Shown here in pieces: positions 50,736-62,370 of a stretch of 64,000 nt of DNA. The translations under genes and the position numbers were made by a program. The stretch covers positions 186,001 to 250,000 of the forward strand of contig NZ_JAGGJV010000002.1 of the NCBI RefSeq assembly GCF_017873135.1. Direction: 5' to 3'. Every line of letters starts with the position of its first letter. Position 1 is the stretch's first letter. This stretch comes from Rhizobium herbae (lineage in GTDB: Bacteria > Pseudomonadota > Alphaproteobacteria > Rhizobiales > Rhizobiaceae). The notes under the pieces are model-generated. The model saw nothing but the letters and a program-made list of their open reading frames with translations, did no database searches and had not been told where the DNA came from.

Positions 50736-51767
50736 TTATTTCCAGTTGTACTGCATTTCCTTGACGGCGATGTCTCCGTCGAGAACCATCGGCTCGTCGT
50801 CGAGGAAGAGCGAGCAATTGCGCATCGGGATATCGAGATGACAGGCGGTGTCGTTCGGGCCGCCGAGTTCGTTGTTCGGGCCGGTGGAGAACATCACGTT
50901 GCCGTAGAACGAGCGGGCCTCCATGCCCATGCCGCCCGGGAATTCTCCGGGCACCATGCGATGCCACTTGGCGTTCTGATTGAGGCCCCAGCCGACATGG
51001 CTCATGCCCATGCCACGCGGATCGTTGAAGCCGGCCATGTAGGATTTGACCAGCTCGGCGTCGAGGCCGCCTCTGATATCAGTGATCCAGCCATTTTCGA
51101 TCGTATAGATGATCGGGTCGCGCACATAAATATTCTGCGGCAGCAGGATATCGCCGGGGGCAACGACGATTGTGCCGTCTACACCGTCGTCGTCACCACC
51201 GGTGAACACAAAACCGGACGGCCAGTGGTCCCAGCGGCCCGGCTCGTCCGTGCACGCATATTCCGTGATGGCGGGATAGGTGTTGAGCTTGTAGGTGACA
51301 TCTGTGCCATGTGCGGAGGTGATCCGCATCACCTTTGCCTTGGACAGGAGTTCGCCGGCAAATTCGACGCGCTCGCGCAGTTCCTTCGTCGGCAACATGC
51401 GGGCGAGAAGTTCTGGCGGTTCGACAGCGGTGAGAATACGCGTGCCGGATGCCTGTATCGCCATCTGTTCCGGGCTGAAAAGCAGGAAGATGCAGTCGAT
51501 CAGCATATCGGCGGCCTTCAGGGCCTCGACCGCTTCCGGCATGGCTGCGAGGCCCGTCTGGCCAACCGCCCATGCACCTGCCGGCGGCACCGGCGGCAAC
51601 CGCATATGGTACATCTTGGCGCCAAGCCGCATACCCGCCGCCATGAAGGCGTCGGCGTAATCGAGGCGCTCGTTGCCCTGGGTCAGGACGATGAGTTTTT
51701 CGCCCTCGTGGACGCCCGACATCTTCAACTGATGCAGGCAGATTTCCGTGAAGCTGAAATGATCCAT
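50736..51767 (-). CDS. nicX: 2,5-dihydroxypyridine 5,6-dioxygenase
   Basis: The Fe(II) extradiol-type ring-opening enzyme converts 2,5-dihydroxypyridine to N-formylmaleamate. It has 343 residues and belongs to the unusual family related to M29 aminopeptidases. The metal-ligand set is visible as H257 (SHVGWG) and H310-x-D312 (ACHLDIP), with the spacing known from NicX. It is the penultimate gene of the leftward nic operon, before nicR. Confidence 0.92.
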   Translation of the reverse strand: MDHFSFTEICLHQLKMSGVHEGEKLIVLTQGNERLDYADAFMAAGMRLGAKMYHMRLPPVPPAGAWAVGQTGLAAMPEAVEALKAADMLIDCIFLLFSPEQMAIQASGTRILTAVEPPELLARMLPTKELRERVEFAGELLSKAKVMRITSAHGTDVTYKLNTYPAITEYACTDEPGRWDHWPSGFVFTGGDDDGVDGTIVVAPGDILLPQNIYVRDPIIYTIENGWITDIRGGLDAELVKSYMAGFNDPRGMGMSHVGWGLNQNAKWHRMVPGEFPGGMGMEARSFYGNVMFSTGPNNELGGPNDTACHLDIPMRNCSLFLDDEPMVLDGDIAVKEMQYNWK

Positions 51768-51811
51768 GCTCGTTCCCTTTTATTGATTGAAGGCGTGGGT
51801 GTTTCGTCCCG

Positions 51812-52453
51812 TCAGGGACATTCGGATGTGACCTTGGCGATTTCGGCGATCGCCTCTTCACGCGAGACGACGTCGCCGTATTTGCTGTCAATGTCGAAAA
51901 GATTGGCATTGTGCGGATCTGGATGCCGGTCGCCGACGCAGTCGCGGACGACGATCGTGCGGAACCCGTGCTGGACGGCATCCACCGCGCTGGCGCGGAT
52001 GCAGCCGCTCGTCGAGCACCCCGCGAGCACGACCGTGTCAATGCCCTGCGCATGCAGATGCGAGGCGAGGCTGGTGCCGAAGAAGGCGCTGGCATACTGC
52101 TTGACGATGACAAGTTCGCCGGCAGCGGGCGGGACTTCGTCGCAGAATTCCGCCAGCACATTGCCCTCGACCATGGCTTTCATCACCGGCGACTTTTTCA
52201 CCCACATGCCGCCATCGGCGCAGTTTTCCGCGAGGTACAAGATGCGTGTGTGAATGACAGGCACCTTTGCGGCCCGTGCGGCGTCGATCAGCTCCGGCGT
52301 GCGGGCGACCGCTTCGACCACGCCGGGCGCATAAAGCGGTGCGCCTTCGATCGTGTAGGCCTTGAGGAAATCGATGACGAGAAGGGCCGGCCGCTGGCCA
52401 AAGCCGATGCGGTTGCCCCAGACACCTTGATAATTGGCTTTAGCACTCTGCAT
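51812..52453 (-). CDS. nicF: Maleamate amidohydrolase
   Basis: The enzyme hydrolyses maleamate to maleate and ammonia. The 213-residue isochorismatase-fold protein has catalytic triad positions D28 (LVIDFLKAY), K118 (IVKQYASAFFGT) and C151 (TSGCIRASAVDA). The start MQSAKANYQGVWG was chosen over an in-frame codon 14 residues earlier that overlaps nicE. Nine to ten bases separate it from nicE, and 44 from nicX. Confidence 0.92.
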   Translation of the reverse strand: MQSAKANYQGVWGNRIGFGQRPALLVIDFLKAYTIEGAPLYAPGVVEAVARTPELIDAARAAKVPVIHTRILYLAENCADGGMWVKKSPVMKAMVEGNVLAEFCDEVPPAAGELVIVKQYASAFFGTSLASHLHAQGIDTVVLAGCSTSGCIRASAVDAVQHGFRTIVVRDCVGDRHPDPHNANLFDIDSKYGDVVSREEAIAEIAKVTSECP

Positions 52454-52463
52454 GACGCTCTCC

Positions 52464-53216
52464 TCAATAGGCGCCGGACAGAAGCGCGCCGGCACCCGGC
52501 GAAACGGCTTCCAGCCCGAGCGATTTCAGCATGCAATAGGTGGTTGCGGCGGCGGCCGTGATCACCGGCTTGCCGGTCATGGCCTCGACCTTGGCGATCA
52601 CGGGCAAAGACGGCATCTGGACGCAGGCCGACAGCACGATGACATCGACATCGGTCAGATCGAGCGTCTGCACGATGGCCGGCAGATTATTGGGATCGTG
52701 GCGCGCGACATCGAGATTGTCTGGAATTTCCAGCGCCCGCCAGTCCATCACCTCGAAGCCTTCTTCGCGGATGTAGTTGACGACGAGTTCGGTGAGCGGC
52801 TTCATATAGGGTGCCACAACAGCAATCTTCTTCGCCTTCATCACCTTCAGCCCCTCGATCAGCGCGCCGGCGCTGGTGACGACCGGGATGTTCGTACCTT
52901 CGTCGATCGTGCGACCGGTCAGGCGCTTTTCCGACTGGCGGTGATAGCCGAGCCCCATGGCCATGATGGCGACCAGGCAGGCATAACCCAGAACATCGAC
53001 GCGGGCGTCCGACAATTCGATCGCGCAACGGTCCGATTCGGCGTCCATCGCCGCCAGCTCTTCCTTGACCACCTTTTTCATGCGCATGCGGCTGGAGTGG
53101 AAGGTGAAGCGCTCCGGGCGGATCGATTGCCGTGCCGTCAGCATCGCCGGAATTTCCGTTTCCATCGTCGTGTTGGAGCTCGGCACGATCTGGCCGATAC
53201 GGTAGAATTTCTGCAC
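52464..53216 (-). CDS. nicE: Maleate cis-trans isomerase
   Basis: The enzyme converts maleate to fumarate, the entry point to the citric acid cycle. The 250-residue Asp/Glu-racemase-type protein has two catalytic cysteines, C80 (GYACLVAIMAMG) and C198 (LSACVQMPSL). The start is GTG with AAAGGAG at ideal spacing; a longer frame upstream lies in the intergenic gap. Confidence 0.92.
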   Translation of the reverse strand: MQKFYRIGQIVPSSNTTMETEIPAMLTARQSIRPERFTFHSSRMRMKKVVKEELAAMDAESDRCAIELSDARVDVLGYACLVAIMAMGLGYHRQSEKRLTGRTIDEGTNIPVVTSAGALIEGLKVMKAKKIAVVAPYMKPLTELVVNYIREEGFEVMDWRALEIPDNLDVARHDPNNLPAIVQTLDLTDVDVIVLSACVQMPSLPVIAKVEAMTGKPVITAAAATTYCMLKSLGLEAVSPGAGALLSGAY

Positions 53217-53304
53217 GGGTGGGCTCCTTTGATCAATGAGCGGGCGCGGATAGGCGTTCTCGTTGCGGCAATAAAATGGCGGACCAAAGGCCCGCCGTCG
53301 GTGA

Positions 53305-55274
<1,970 letters not shown>

Positions 55275-55279
55275 TTATT

Positions 55280-55297
55280 AAGTGTATACGCTTTAAA
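55280..55297. promoter_or_regulatory. Candidate NicR operator, nicC side
   Basis: AAGTGTATACGCTTTAAA lies 42 bases upstream of the nicC start codon. It has a GTATAC centre and an imperfect dyad. Its exact reverse complement is at 55416-55433. The position fits repression of nicC by NicR. Confidence 0.65.
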
Positions 55298-55415
55298 AAG
55301 CAAGCCAAAAATTCCGGCACTCAGCTGAATCCTTGCCGAAGAACTAGCCATTACGCTGATTTATGCGGCATTCCGGCTGATTTTCTCCGGTGTATTTTTG
55401 CTTGAACGATCTTAC

Positions 55416-55433
55416 TTTAAAGCGTATACACTT
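55416..55433. promoter_or_regulatory. Candidate NicR operator, nicA side
   Basis: TTTAAAGCGTATACACTT is the exact reverse complement of the nicC-side motif, about 130 bases before nicA. Each copy therefore has the same orientation relative to its own operon, as expected for one repressor controlling both. Confidence 0.65.
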
Positions 55434-55560
55434 TTTATTGAGCGTACGGAGAAGCGGGAAGCGATATGGGCACTGACCGGGCGGGCAGGATGAGGATGGG
55501 TGCGGAAGCGGTTTCCGCAGTGTTGTCTTTGCTGCGGTTGCGTCGCTGAGGATGTGCCGT

Positions 55561-56106
55561 ATGAGCAAGGCCTTCCAGCTCGATGTCAATGGCTCCCAAT
55601 GGGCCGTCGAGGCCGATCCGAAGACGCCGCTACTCTATATTCTCAGAAACGATCTTGCGCTGAACGGCCCGAAATTCGGGTGCGGTCTCGGCGAGTGCGG
55701 CGCCTGTTCCATCCTGGTCGATGGCCGGGCCGTACGCGCCTGCACCATTCCGCTTTCGGCGGTCGGGTCGCGCTGCGTGACCACGCTGGAGGGCCTTGGT
55801 GACGGGGACAATCTTCACCCCGTCCAGCAAGCCTTCATAGACGCCGCAGCCGCGCAATGCGGCTATTGCCTGAACGGCATGATCATCGCGACTGTCGCCT
55901 TGCTCCAGCAAAACCCGTCGCCGTCCGAGGCGGACATCCGCGAGGCGCTTCGCCATAATCTATGCCGTTGCGGAACGCATATCGAGATTCTTGCCGCCGT
56001 CCGCGGCGCAGTCGAGTTGTCACAGGCCGACTTGCGAAATGAAGCCGCACGGAAGGTTGCGCGAATGAGCGGTGGTGCGACCGAGACATTGGAGCGGCCG
56101 CAATGA
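55561..56106 (+). CDS. nicA: Nicotinate hydroxylase small subunit (2Fe-2S)
   Basis: The electron-transfer subunit of the first pathway enzyme hydroxylates nicotinate at C6. It has 181 residues and two [2Fe-2S] centres: C41, C46, C49 and C61 for the plant-type cluster (GCGLGECGAC), and C100, C103, C135 and C137 for the second (CGYC and CRC). It is slightly longer at the C-terminus than usual. The start MSKAFQ is preferred over an in-frame codon three positions earlier. The stop overlaps the nicB start. Confidence 0.93.
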   Translation: MSKAFQLDVNGSQWAVEADPKTPLLYILRNDLALNGPKFGCGLGECGACSILVDGRAVRACTIPLSAVGSRCVTTLEGLGDGDNLHPVQQAFIDAAAAQCGYCLNGMIIATVALLQQNPSPSEADIREALRHNLCRCGTHIEILAAVRGAVELSQADLRNEAARKVARMSGGATETLERPQ

Positions 56107-59100
56107 CGGTGGAGCGCGAAACATCGAAGGACGACCATCTTTCCAGGGAAGAGTTGCTTGCCGTTCTGTCGGCCGGAGCAAGCGGCGAGGGCGAGCTCTA
56201 TCTGACGATCGGCGCGGATGGGCTCATCACAGCTTTTAACGGGCATGTCGATCTCGGCACCGGCATTCGCACGTCGCTTGCGCAGATTGTCGCCGAGGAA
56301 TTGTCAGCTCCCTTCGAGCAGGTTCAGATGGTGCTCGGAGCCACATCCGTCACCCCGAACCAGGGTGCGACGATTGCAAGCGAGACGATCCAGGTGACGG
56401 CCACGCCGCTGCGGCTGGCCGCGGCGACGGCGAGACACTTTCTCCTGGCGAAGGCCGCGCGGCTGCATGAGTTGCCGGTCGAAAGCCTCATTGTCGAAGA
56501 CGGGATCATCAGGACGGCAACGCTTGAAAACTGGAGCATGACCTTCGCCGAGCTCGTCGCCGGCGATCATGTACGCCTGACCATTGACCCGGAAGCACCG
56601 CTGAAGCCGGTGTCTGATTACCGCATCGTCGGCGCGTCGCGCCCGCGCGTCGATATCCCGCAGAAGGCGACCGGGCGCTGGACCTATGTGCACGATGTGC
56701 GTGTGCCTGGCATGCTGCATGGCCGCGTCGTGCGCCCGCCCTATGCCGGTTTCGATCACGGGGAGCATGTCGGGGCGAGCCTGATCTCGATCGACGAAAG
56801 CTCCGTTGCCAATGTTGCCGGTCTGGTTGCGGTCGTCGCGATCGGCGACTTCGTCGGTGTCGTCGCCACACGCGAGGAAAATGCCGCTCTGGCCGCGAAA
56901 CAGCTGAAGGTTCTTTGGCGCGCCGCGCCGGAACGGCCGGATCTCAACGCGCCGGAAGAAGCGCTTCGTGCAAACCCTTCAACACCGCGCAAACTGGCCG
57001 ACCGTGGCAATGTTGATCTGGCCCTGGCCGGTGCGACGACCGCGATGGACCGGACCTATGTCTGGCCTTACCAGATGCATGCCTCGATCGGACCGTCCTG
57101 CGCCGTCGCGGATTTCCGCGAAGAGGGGCTGACGGTGTGGTCCGGTACGCAAAACCCTTTCCCGATGCGCCGCGACCTGTCGATCCTGCTCGATCTGCCG
57201 GAAGACCGCATCACGGTTGAACGGCTCGAGGCGGCCGGATGCTACGGGCGCAACTGCGCCGACGACGTGACGGCGGATGCGGCGCTCCTGTCGCGGGCAG
57301 TCAATGCGCCCGTCCGGGTGCAGCTCACCCGCGAACAGGAGCATGCCTGGGAGCCGAAAGGGGCGGCTCAGGTGATTGACGTGCGCGGCGGCCTCGATAT
57401 CGACGGAGGCCCGTCGGCCTATGATTTCGAAACGCGCTATCCCTCCAATCTCGCGCCGACGCTTCCCCTTATCCTGACCGGCAAGATACCGGCTGCGCCA
57501 GATACGCTGCAGATGGGCGACCGCACGGCGATCCCGCCCTATGCCTATGGCAATCTGCGTGTCACCGTTCACGACATGCCGCCGATCGCCCGGGCCTCCT
57601 GGTTCCGCGGCGTCTCGGCCATGCCGAACACGTTTGCCCATGAATCCTTCGTCGACGAACTGGCGACGGCAGCCGGCGTCGATCCGATCGAATACCGGCT
57701 GCGCTACCTGCAGGACCCGCGTGCCATCGATCTCGTACATGCGGTGGCCGAGCGCGCAGGCTGGGTGCCCCACACCAAGCCGGGCACGCTGGGCGGGGAG
57801 GGCGATCTGCTTTACGGCCGCGGTTTTGCCTATGCTGTCTACGTGCATGGCAAGTTTCCCGGCACGGCGGCAGCCTGGGCGGCCTGGGTCACCGACGTCG
57901 CGGTCAATCGCAAGACCGGGGAGATCGCCGTCACCAAGGTGATCTGCGCGCAGGATTCCGGCCTGATGATCAATCCCGATGGCGTTCGGCACCAGATCCA
58001 CGGCAACATCATCCAGTCCACCAGCCGCGTGTTGAAGGAAAAGGTCGATTTCTCCACGACAGCGGTCACGTCGAAGGAATGGGGCGGCTATTCGCTGATC
58101 ACCTTCCCGGAGGTGCCCGACATCGATGTCCTGATGATCCCGCGTCCGGACGAGCCGCCGCTGGGTGTCGGTGAATCCGCCTCGGTTCCGAGCGCCGCGG
58201 CGATCGCCAATGCCGTTTTCGACGCGACGGGTATCCGTTTCCGCGAGCTGCCGCTGACGCCGGAGCGCGTGCTGGCAGGGCTGAATGGTGGCGGGCAGGC
58301 GGAAACGCCCGCGCAGCGGAAACGCACCGTATGGTGGAAATTCGGCCTGCCGATTGCGGGTGGTCTTGCCGCCGTCGCCGGCCTTCTCACGATGGGATCT
58401 CCATGGCGGACGGCGATCAGCCCGATCGAACGGCCCGATGCCAATGTCTACAGTAGCGTGACGATCGAGCGCGGCCGGCTGGTGGCTGCGGCCGGCGCCT
58501 GCAATGTCTGCCATGTCGGCACTGATGGTCTCGCCTTTGCCGGCGGGCGCCGCTTCGACACGCCGTTCGGCGCTGTCTATGCGACAAACATCACACCTGA
58601 CGTGGAAAACGGCATCGGCGGCTGGTCCTATCCTGCCTTCGAGCGCGCCATGCGACAGGGGATCAGCCGTGACGGCCACCATCTTTATCCGGCTCACCCC
58701 TACACCTCCTTTGCCGGTGCCGAGGATGCCGACCTGCAGGCGCTCTACGCCTACATGATGACCCAGACGCCGGTGGCGGAAAAGCCGACCGAAACGAAGC
58801 TGAAATTCCCCTTCGGCATCCGGGCGCTGATGGCCGGCTGGAACGCCATGTTCCTGAAAGCCGCACCTTTCCAATACAATCGGGCAGAGGATGCCGAATG
58901 GAACCGGGGGGCCTACCTGGTAGAAACGCTCGGCCACTGTTCTGCCTGTCACACGGAGCGCAATGTGCTGGGGGCTGAAAAGGGCGGCAAGGCGTTTCTA
59001 TCGGGCGGATTCGCCGATGGCTGGGAAGCGCCCGCGCTGAACGCTCATGCGAAAAGTCCCGTCTCGTGGACGAAAGAGGCTTTCTACAACTACCTTCGCA

Positions 59101-59645
59101 GCGGTCATGCACGCGATCACGGCAGCGCGGCCGGTCCGATGGCAGATGTCGTTTCGGCGCTGGCGCCCTTGCCGGATGCAGACATCCGCGCCATGGCGAC
59201 CTATCTGGCCAAGGGGAGCGCACCCGCCGGAGCCGCGGATGAGGTCACGACAGCGCAGACGGTGGTCGCTGCAAGCGTTTCGGCACAAGCCGATGCCGCC
59301 CGTCTTGCGCCGAAAGGTGCGCGGATCTTCGAGGGCGCCTGCGCTTCCTGCCATACGGGCACGAATGCGCTGTCGTCGCTGGCCCTCAACAGCAACCTGC
59401 ACAGCGACAGCCCGGATAACCTGCTTCAGGCCATCCTCAACGGCGTCGAGGCACCGGCCATTCTGGCGCAGACCACGGGGCGGGAGACGCCGGAGATCAT
59501 GTCGATGCCGAGTTTCCGCGATACGCTGGACGAACAGCAGATTGCGGACCTGGCCGCCTATCTGCGGGCGCGGTTCGCTCCGGGCAAGGCCTCCTGGGAC
59601 GGGATCGGCGACGCCATGCGGCGCGTCGGCTCGGTGGTGCACTGA
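56103..59645 (+). CDS. nicB: Nicotinate hydroxylase large subunit with cytochrome c domains
   Basis: The 1180-residue protein combines a molybdopterin-binding hydroxylase (about 1-735) with a membrane anchor near 745-763 and a C-terminal part with three c-type haem sites: C800-x-x-C803-H804, C946-x-x-C949-H950 and C1080-x-x-C1083-H1084. This is the NicB architecture: electrons from nicotinate pass through NicA to the haems and the respiratory chain instead of NAD. The Mo part begins with the GELYLTIGADGLITAFNGHVDLGTGIRT stretch. The ATG overlaps the nicA stop. Confidence 0.94.
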   Translation: MTVERETSKDDHLSREELLAVLSAGASGEGELYLTIGADGLITAFNGHVDLGTGIRTSLAQIVAEELSAPFEQVQMVLGATSVTPNQGATIASETIQVTATPLRLAAATARHFLLAKAARLHELPVESLIVEDGIIRTATLENWSMTFAELVAGDHVRLTIDPEAPLKPVSDYRIVGASRPRVDIPQKATGRWTYVHDVRVPGMLHGRVVRPPYAGFDHGEHVGASLISIDESSVANVAGLVAVVAIGDFVGVVATREENAALAAKQLKVLWRAAPERPDLNAPEEALRANPSTPRKLADRGNVDLALAGATTAMDRTYVWPYQMHASIGPSCAVADFREEGLTVWSGTQNPFPMRRDLSILLDLPEDRITVERLEAAGCYGRNCADDVTADAALLSRAVNAPVRVQLTREQEHAWEPKGAAQVIDVRGGLDIDGGPSAYDFETRYPSNLAPTLPLILTGKIPAAPDTLQMGDRTAIPPYAYGNLRVTVHDMPPIARASWFRGVSAMPNTFAHESFVDELATAAGVDPIEYRLRYLQDPRAIDLVHAVAERAGWVPHTKPGTLGGEGDLLYGRGFAYAVYVHGKFPGTAAAWAAWVTDVAVNRKTGEIAVTKVICAQDSGLMINPDGVRHQIHGNIIQSTSRVLKEKVDFSTTAVTSKEWGGYSLITFPEVPDIDVLMIPRPDEPPLGVGESASVPSAAAIANAVFDATGIRFRELPLTPERVLAGLNGGGQAETPAQRKRTVWWKFGLPIAGGLAAVAGLLTMGSPWRTAISPIERPDANVYSSVTIERGRLVAAAGACNVCHVGTDGLAFAGGRRFDTPFGAVYATNITPDVENGIGGWSYPAFERAMRQGISRDGHHLYPAHPYTSFAGAEDADLQALYAYMMTQTPVAEKPTETKLKFPFGIRALMAGWNAMFLKAAPFQYNRAEDAEWNRGAYLVETLGHCSACHTERNVLGAEKGGKAFLSGGFADGWEAPALNAHAKSPVSWTKEAFYNYLRSGHARDHGSAAGPMADVVSALAPLPDADIRAMATYLAKGSAPAGAADEVTTAQTVVAASVSAQADAARLAPKGARIFEGACASCHTGTNALSSLALNSNLHSDSPDNLLQAILNGVEAPAILAQTTGRETPEIMSMPSFRDTLDEQQIADLAAYLRARFAPGKASWDGIGDAMRRVGSVVH

Positions 59646-59646
59646 G

Positions 59647-62370
59647 ATGGACAACCGCCCTGCACACGTCTTTGCAACGACAACCGACGAAAGCAGGGCG
59701 CTTTTCTTCAATCCGACCGCTGCTTTCCGCCCCTCCGCCTACTGGTTCTGGCACGCGATACCGGACGCGGAAACCTGCAGGCGGCAGCTCGCCGATTTCA
59801 AGGCGCAGGGTTTCGGCACGATACTGATCCAGGCGCGCATCGCCTTTCCACGCCATCTCTACATGTCGGAAGCCTTTATCGTTGCCTATCGCACGGCTAT
59901 CGGCATAGCCGGCGAACTGGGCCTCAAGACCGGCATCTACGACGACTACAACTGGATCAGCGGCCACGCCGGTGGTCGAACGGTCGAAGGGCGCGACGAC
60001 CTGCGCGAACGGCACCTGTTCTGGGCGACGACAGAGGAAAGGCGAGGCGCGATCAGCGGCATTCAGCCGCCTTTCGTCCAGTCTATGGGGCCGGACATCA
60101 TGGGCTGGCAATATGAGAATGGCGCGGTCCTCTGGGGCGGATGGGCCATCGAGGCCGCCTTGCTGCACGACGCCGACGATGTCGACACGTCCAGGATTGT
60201 CGAGGATGTCACCGATCGTGTCGCATTGACCGGCTGCGATGCGGTTTCCTGCAGCTACGCCTTTGATGGTGAGGTGCCGGCGGGACGGAAGCTCACGGTC
60301 TTCGTCAGCGCCCGGTCGGCCAGTTCGCGGCTGATCAATTACCTGATGCCCGCTGCGGCACAGCGGTTCATCGCAGTCGGGATCGAACCCATCGTTGCGG
60401 CGCTGGGGGGGCTGGTTCACGATCCGCTGGGTTTCGTCTTCTACGACCAGCCGGCTGCGGGCTTCTATCGCTGGGACCAGATCAGCGGCAATCTCGGCAA
60501 CAGCCTGCTTTTTGTCGACGAACTCCGCAACCGCGTCGAGAATGCAACGGAGGCGTCGTTTCCGCGCGCGCTCATCTCTCTGCTTTACGGGGAAGGCGAA
60601 ACGACGCTGCGCCTTCGGGCGAAATTCTACGAGACCTATTCGACCCTGATGAACGAGGCCTTCTTCGGGACGCTGCGGGCATGGGCGGATGAAAGGGGCC
60701 TCGTGCTCACCGGACATGAAATCCTGCCGCATGTCGGTTCCTGGTCGCTGAACGGCGGCTTTACCTCCATCGATCCGCGTGTGGCGCCGGCCACGGACTT
60801 CTTCGGCATCGACCGGTTCCGCCACGAGAGCGCCGTCGACGCCAATAATTTCACAGCACAACTGGCGCCGAAGCTGGGCGACTCCGTCGCCCGTTCGAAT
60901 GGACGCAGCCGTTGCGTCGTCGAAACCTATGCCAGCGCGCTGCGCGCTCCCGTGCGTGCCGCCGGCCAATGGGAGTTGACGCTTCAGACGATGCGAGCAC
61001 AGGCGATCAGGCTGTATTGCCTCGGCGCACGGCAATTCCTCTGGCACGGTGTCTACCAGACGGATGGCAGCCATACCAACACGACGCCCTTCCTCAATCC
61101 GCGGTTTGATTTCGGACCGGGCATCAATTTCGAGCCGTGGTGGCCGTATCACCATCTCTTCGCCGAGGAAACGGCGCGGATTTCCGCCTTCATCGAGCCG
61201 GCGACGCCGCATGCGCCGGTGGCCATTCTTTATCCCCTGCACACCGCCTGGGCGGAAGGTCCGCGCCATGCGCATGCGGACCATACTGGCGCATGGTGCG
61301 AACATCTGTTGGCACTCGGCTGCGATTTCATGTTGATCAGTGAGGATGACATTGGGTTGGCGGACATCCGGGATGGACGGCTATCGACGTGTTCCGGGCT
61401 GACGTTCGATGCTGTCGTCCTGCCGTCCGCCACGGTGATGCAGTCAAGCGCGACACTGGACAAACTGGTCGGCCTGCGGGCGTCCGGCGGCGCGGTCTGG
61501 TGCTCGGGGGCCATGCCGTCGGTGCTGTGTGACGGGCCTATGCCGGTACTCGGCAATTGGGCGAGTGTTCATCTTGCCGATCGGCCGGATGTCGTGTCGA
61601 TTGTGGCCTTGCTCGAAACCCTGCCGAAACGGGGTCCGCTGCTTTCGACGTTAACGGGTGAAAAGCCGTGGCAATGGATCGGCCGTGAGCCGGACGGAAG
61701 CTGGCGTGTCGTTCTGTTCAACGACGGCCCCGAGCCAGCGTCATGCGATCTGCATCTTTCGACAGGCTTCGACTGCGAATTCTGGCATCCGGCAACGGGC
61801 GGGATCACGAATGAGGCCGGGCTTTCATCCCTCAACATTTTGATCGAGCCACAAATGGTGTGGTGCATGCGGCTGCTTCCGATTGACGGGGCAGGCGGGC
61901 GTGGTCTGACGATTTCGGAGTTTGCGTCGCCACGCGGCCCGGTCGCGGTGCTCGCAAAGCGATGGACGTTCCAGGCTGGAGCCAGCGAGGCGACCGCGCC
62001 GATCTCGGTTGCAAGCGGCTGGGAAGGTCAGGGTTTCCCCGATTTCTCCGGCACCGGCATCTATCGCAACAGGATCAGCATCGAGACTGCCGGTCGCTGG
62101 GTGCTGGAACTCCCGCGGGTGGAAACGGCCGCCGCCGTGTCTCTCGACGGCATCGAGATCGGCCGTCGCGGCTGGAGCCCATACCGGTTTGAGTTGGGCC
62201 ATCTTGCGGCCGGAAGCTACGATCTTGAAATCGCCGTCTCCAATACGGCCGCAAACCGCTATTATGCGGGAACGCCCTACCAGGGCGAGACTCTCGACGC
62301 GAGCGGGTTGCTTGCCGCCCCACGCCTGATTGCCCTTGAAGCAGACCAGACCGGAACGACATCATGCTGA
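59647..62370 (+). CDS. GH106-like glycoside hydrolase (putative alpha-L-rhamnosidase)
   Basis: The 907-residue protein has an N-terminal domain opening with FRPSAYWFWHAIPDAETCRRQL and the early KTGIYDDYNWISG segment. This is followed by a TIM-barrel-like region (HEILPHVGSWSLNGGF, DFFGIDRFRHES, GARQFLWHGVYQTDG) and a C-terminal beta-sandwich (from about 790, with RWVLELPRVETAAAVSLDG). This layout resembles GH106 rhamnosidases. No signal peptide is present, so it would act on imported sugars or glycosides in the cytoplasm. It begins one base after the nicB stop and overlaps the next gene, which puts it in the nicAB transcript. Confidence 0.7.
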   Translation: MDNRPAHVFATTTDESRALFFNPTAAFRPSAYWFWHAIPDAETCRRQLADFKAQGFGTILIQARIAFPRHLYMSEAFIVAYRTAIGIAGELGLKTGIYDDYNWISGHAGGRTVEGRDDLRERHLFWATTEERRGAISGIQPPFVQSMGPDIMGWQYENGAVLWGGWAIEAALLHDADDVDTSRIVEDVTDRVALTGCDAVSCSYAFDGEVPAGRKLTVFVSARSASSRLINYLMPAAAQRFIAVGIEPIVAALGGLVHDPLGFVFYDQPAAGFYRWDQISGNLGNSLLFVDELRNRVENATEASFPRALISLLYGEGETTLRLRAKFYETYSTLMNEAFFGTLRAWADERGLVLTGHEILPHVGSWSLNGGFTSIDPRVAPATDFFGIDRFRHESAVDANNFTAQLAPKLGDSVARSNGRSRCVVETYASALRAPVRAAGQWELTLQTMRAQAIRLYCLGARQFLWHGVYQTDGSHTNTTPFLNPRFDFGPGINFEPWWPYHHLFAEETARISAFIEPATPHAPVAILYPLHTAWAEGPRHAHADHTGAWCEHLLALGCDFMLISEDDIGLADIRDGRLSTCSGLTFDAVVLPSATVMQSSATLDKLVGLRASGGAVWCSGAMPSVLCDGPMPVLGNWASVHLADRPDVVSIVALLETLPKRGPLLSTLTGEKPWQWIGREPDGSWRVVLFNDGPEPASCDLHLSTGFDCEFWHPATGGITNEAGLSSLNILIEPQMVWCMRLLPIDGAGGRGLTISEFASPRGPVAVLAKRWTFQAGASEATAPISVASGWEGQGFPDFSGTGIYRNRISIETAGRWVLELPRVETAAAVSLDGIEIGRRGWSPYRFELGHLAAGSYDLEIAVSNTAANRYYAGTPYQGETLDASGLLAAPRLIALEADQTGTTSC

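Noticed and set aside
56979-58952. 657-codon minus-strand reading frame
   Set aside because: It is antisense to nicB and shows no protein family pattern.
59497-61305. 602-codon minus-strand reading frame
   Set aside because: It is antisense to the end of nicB and the GH106-like gene, with an Arg-rich shadow composition.
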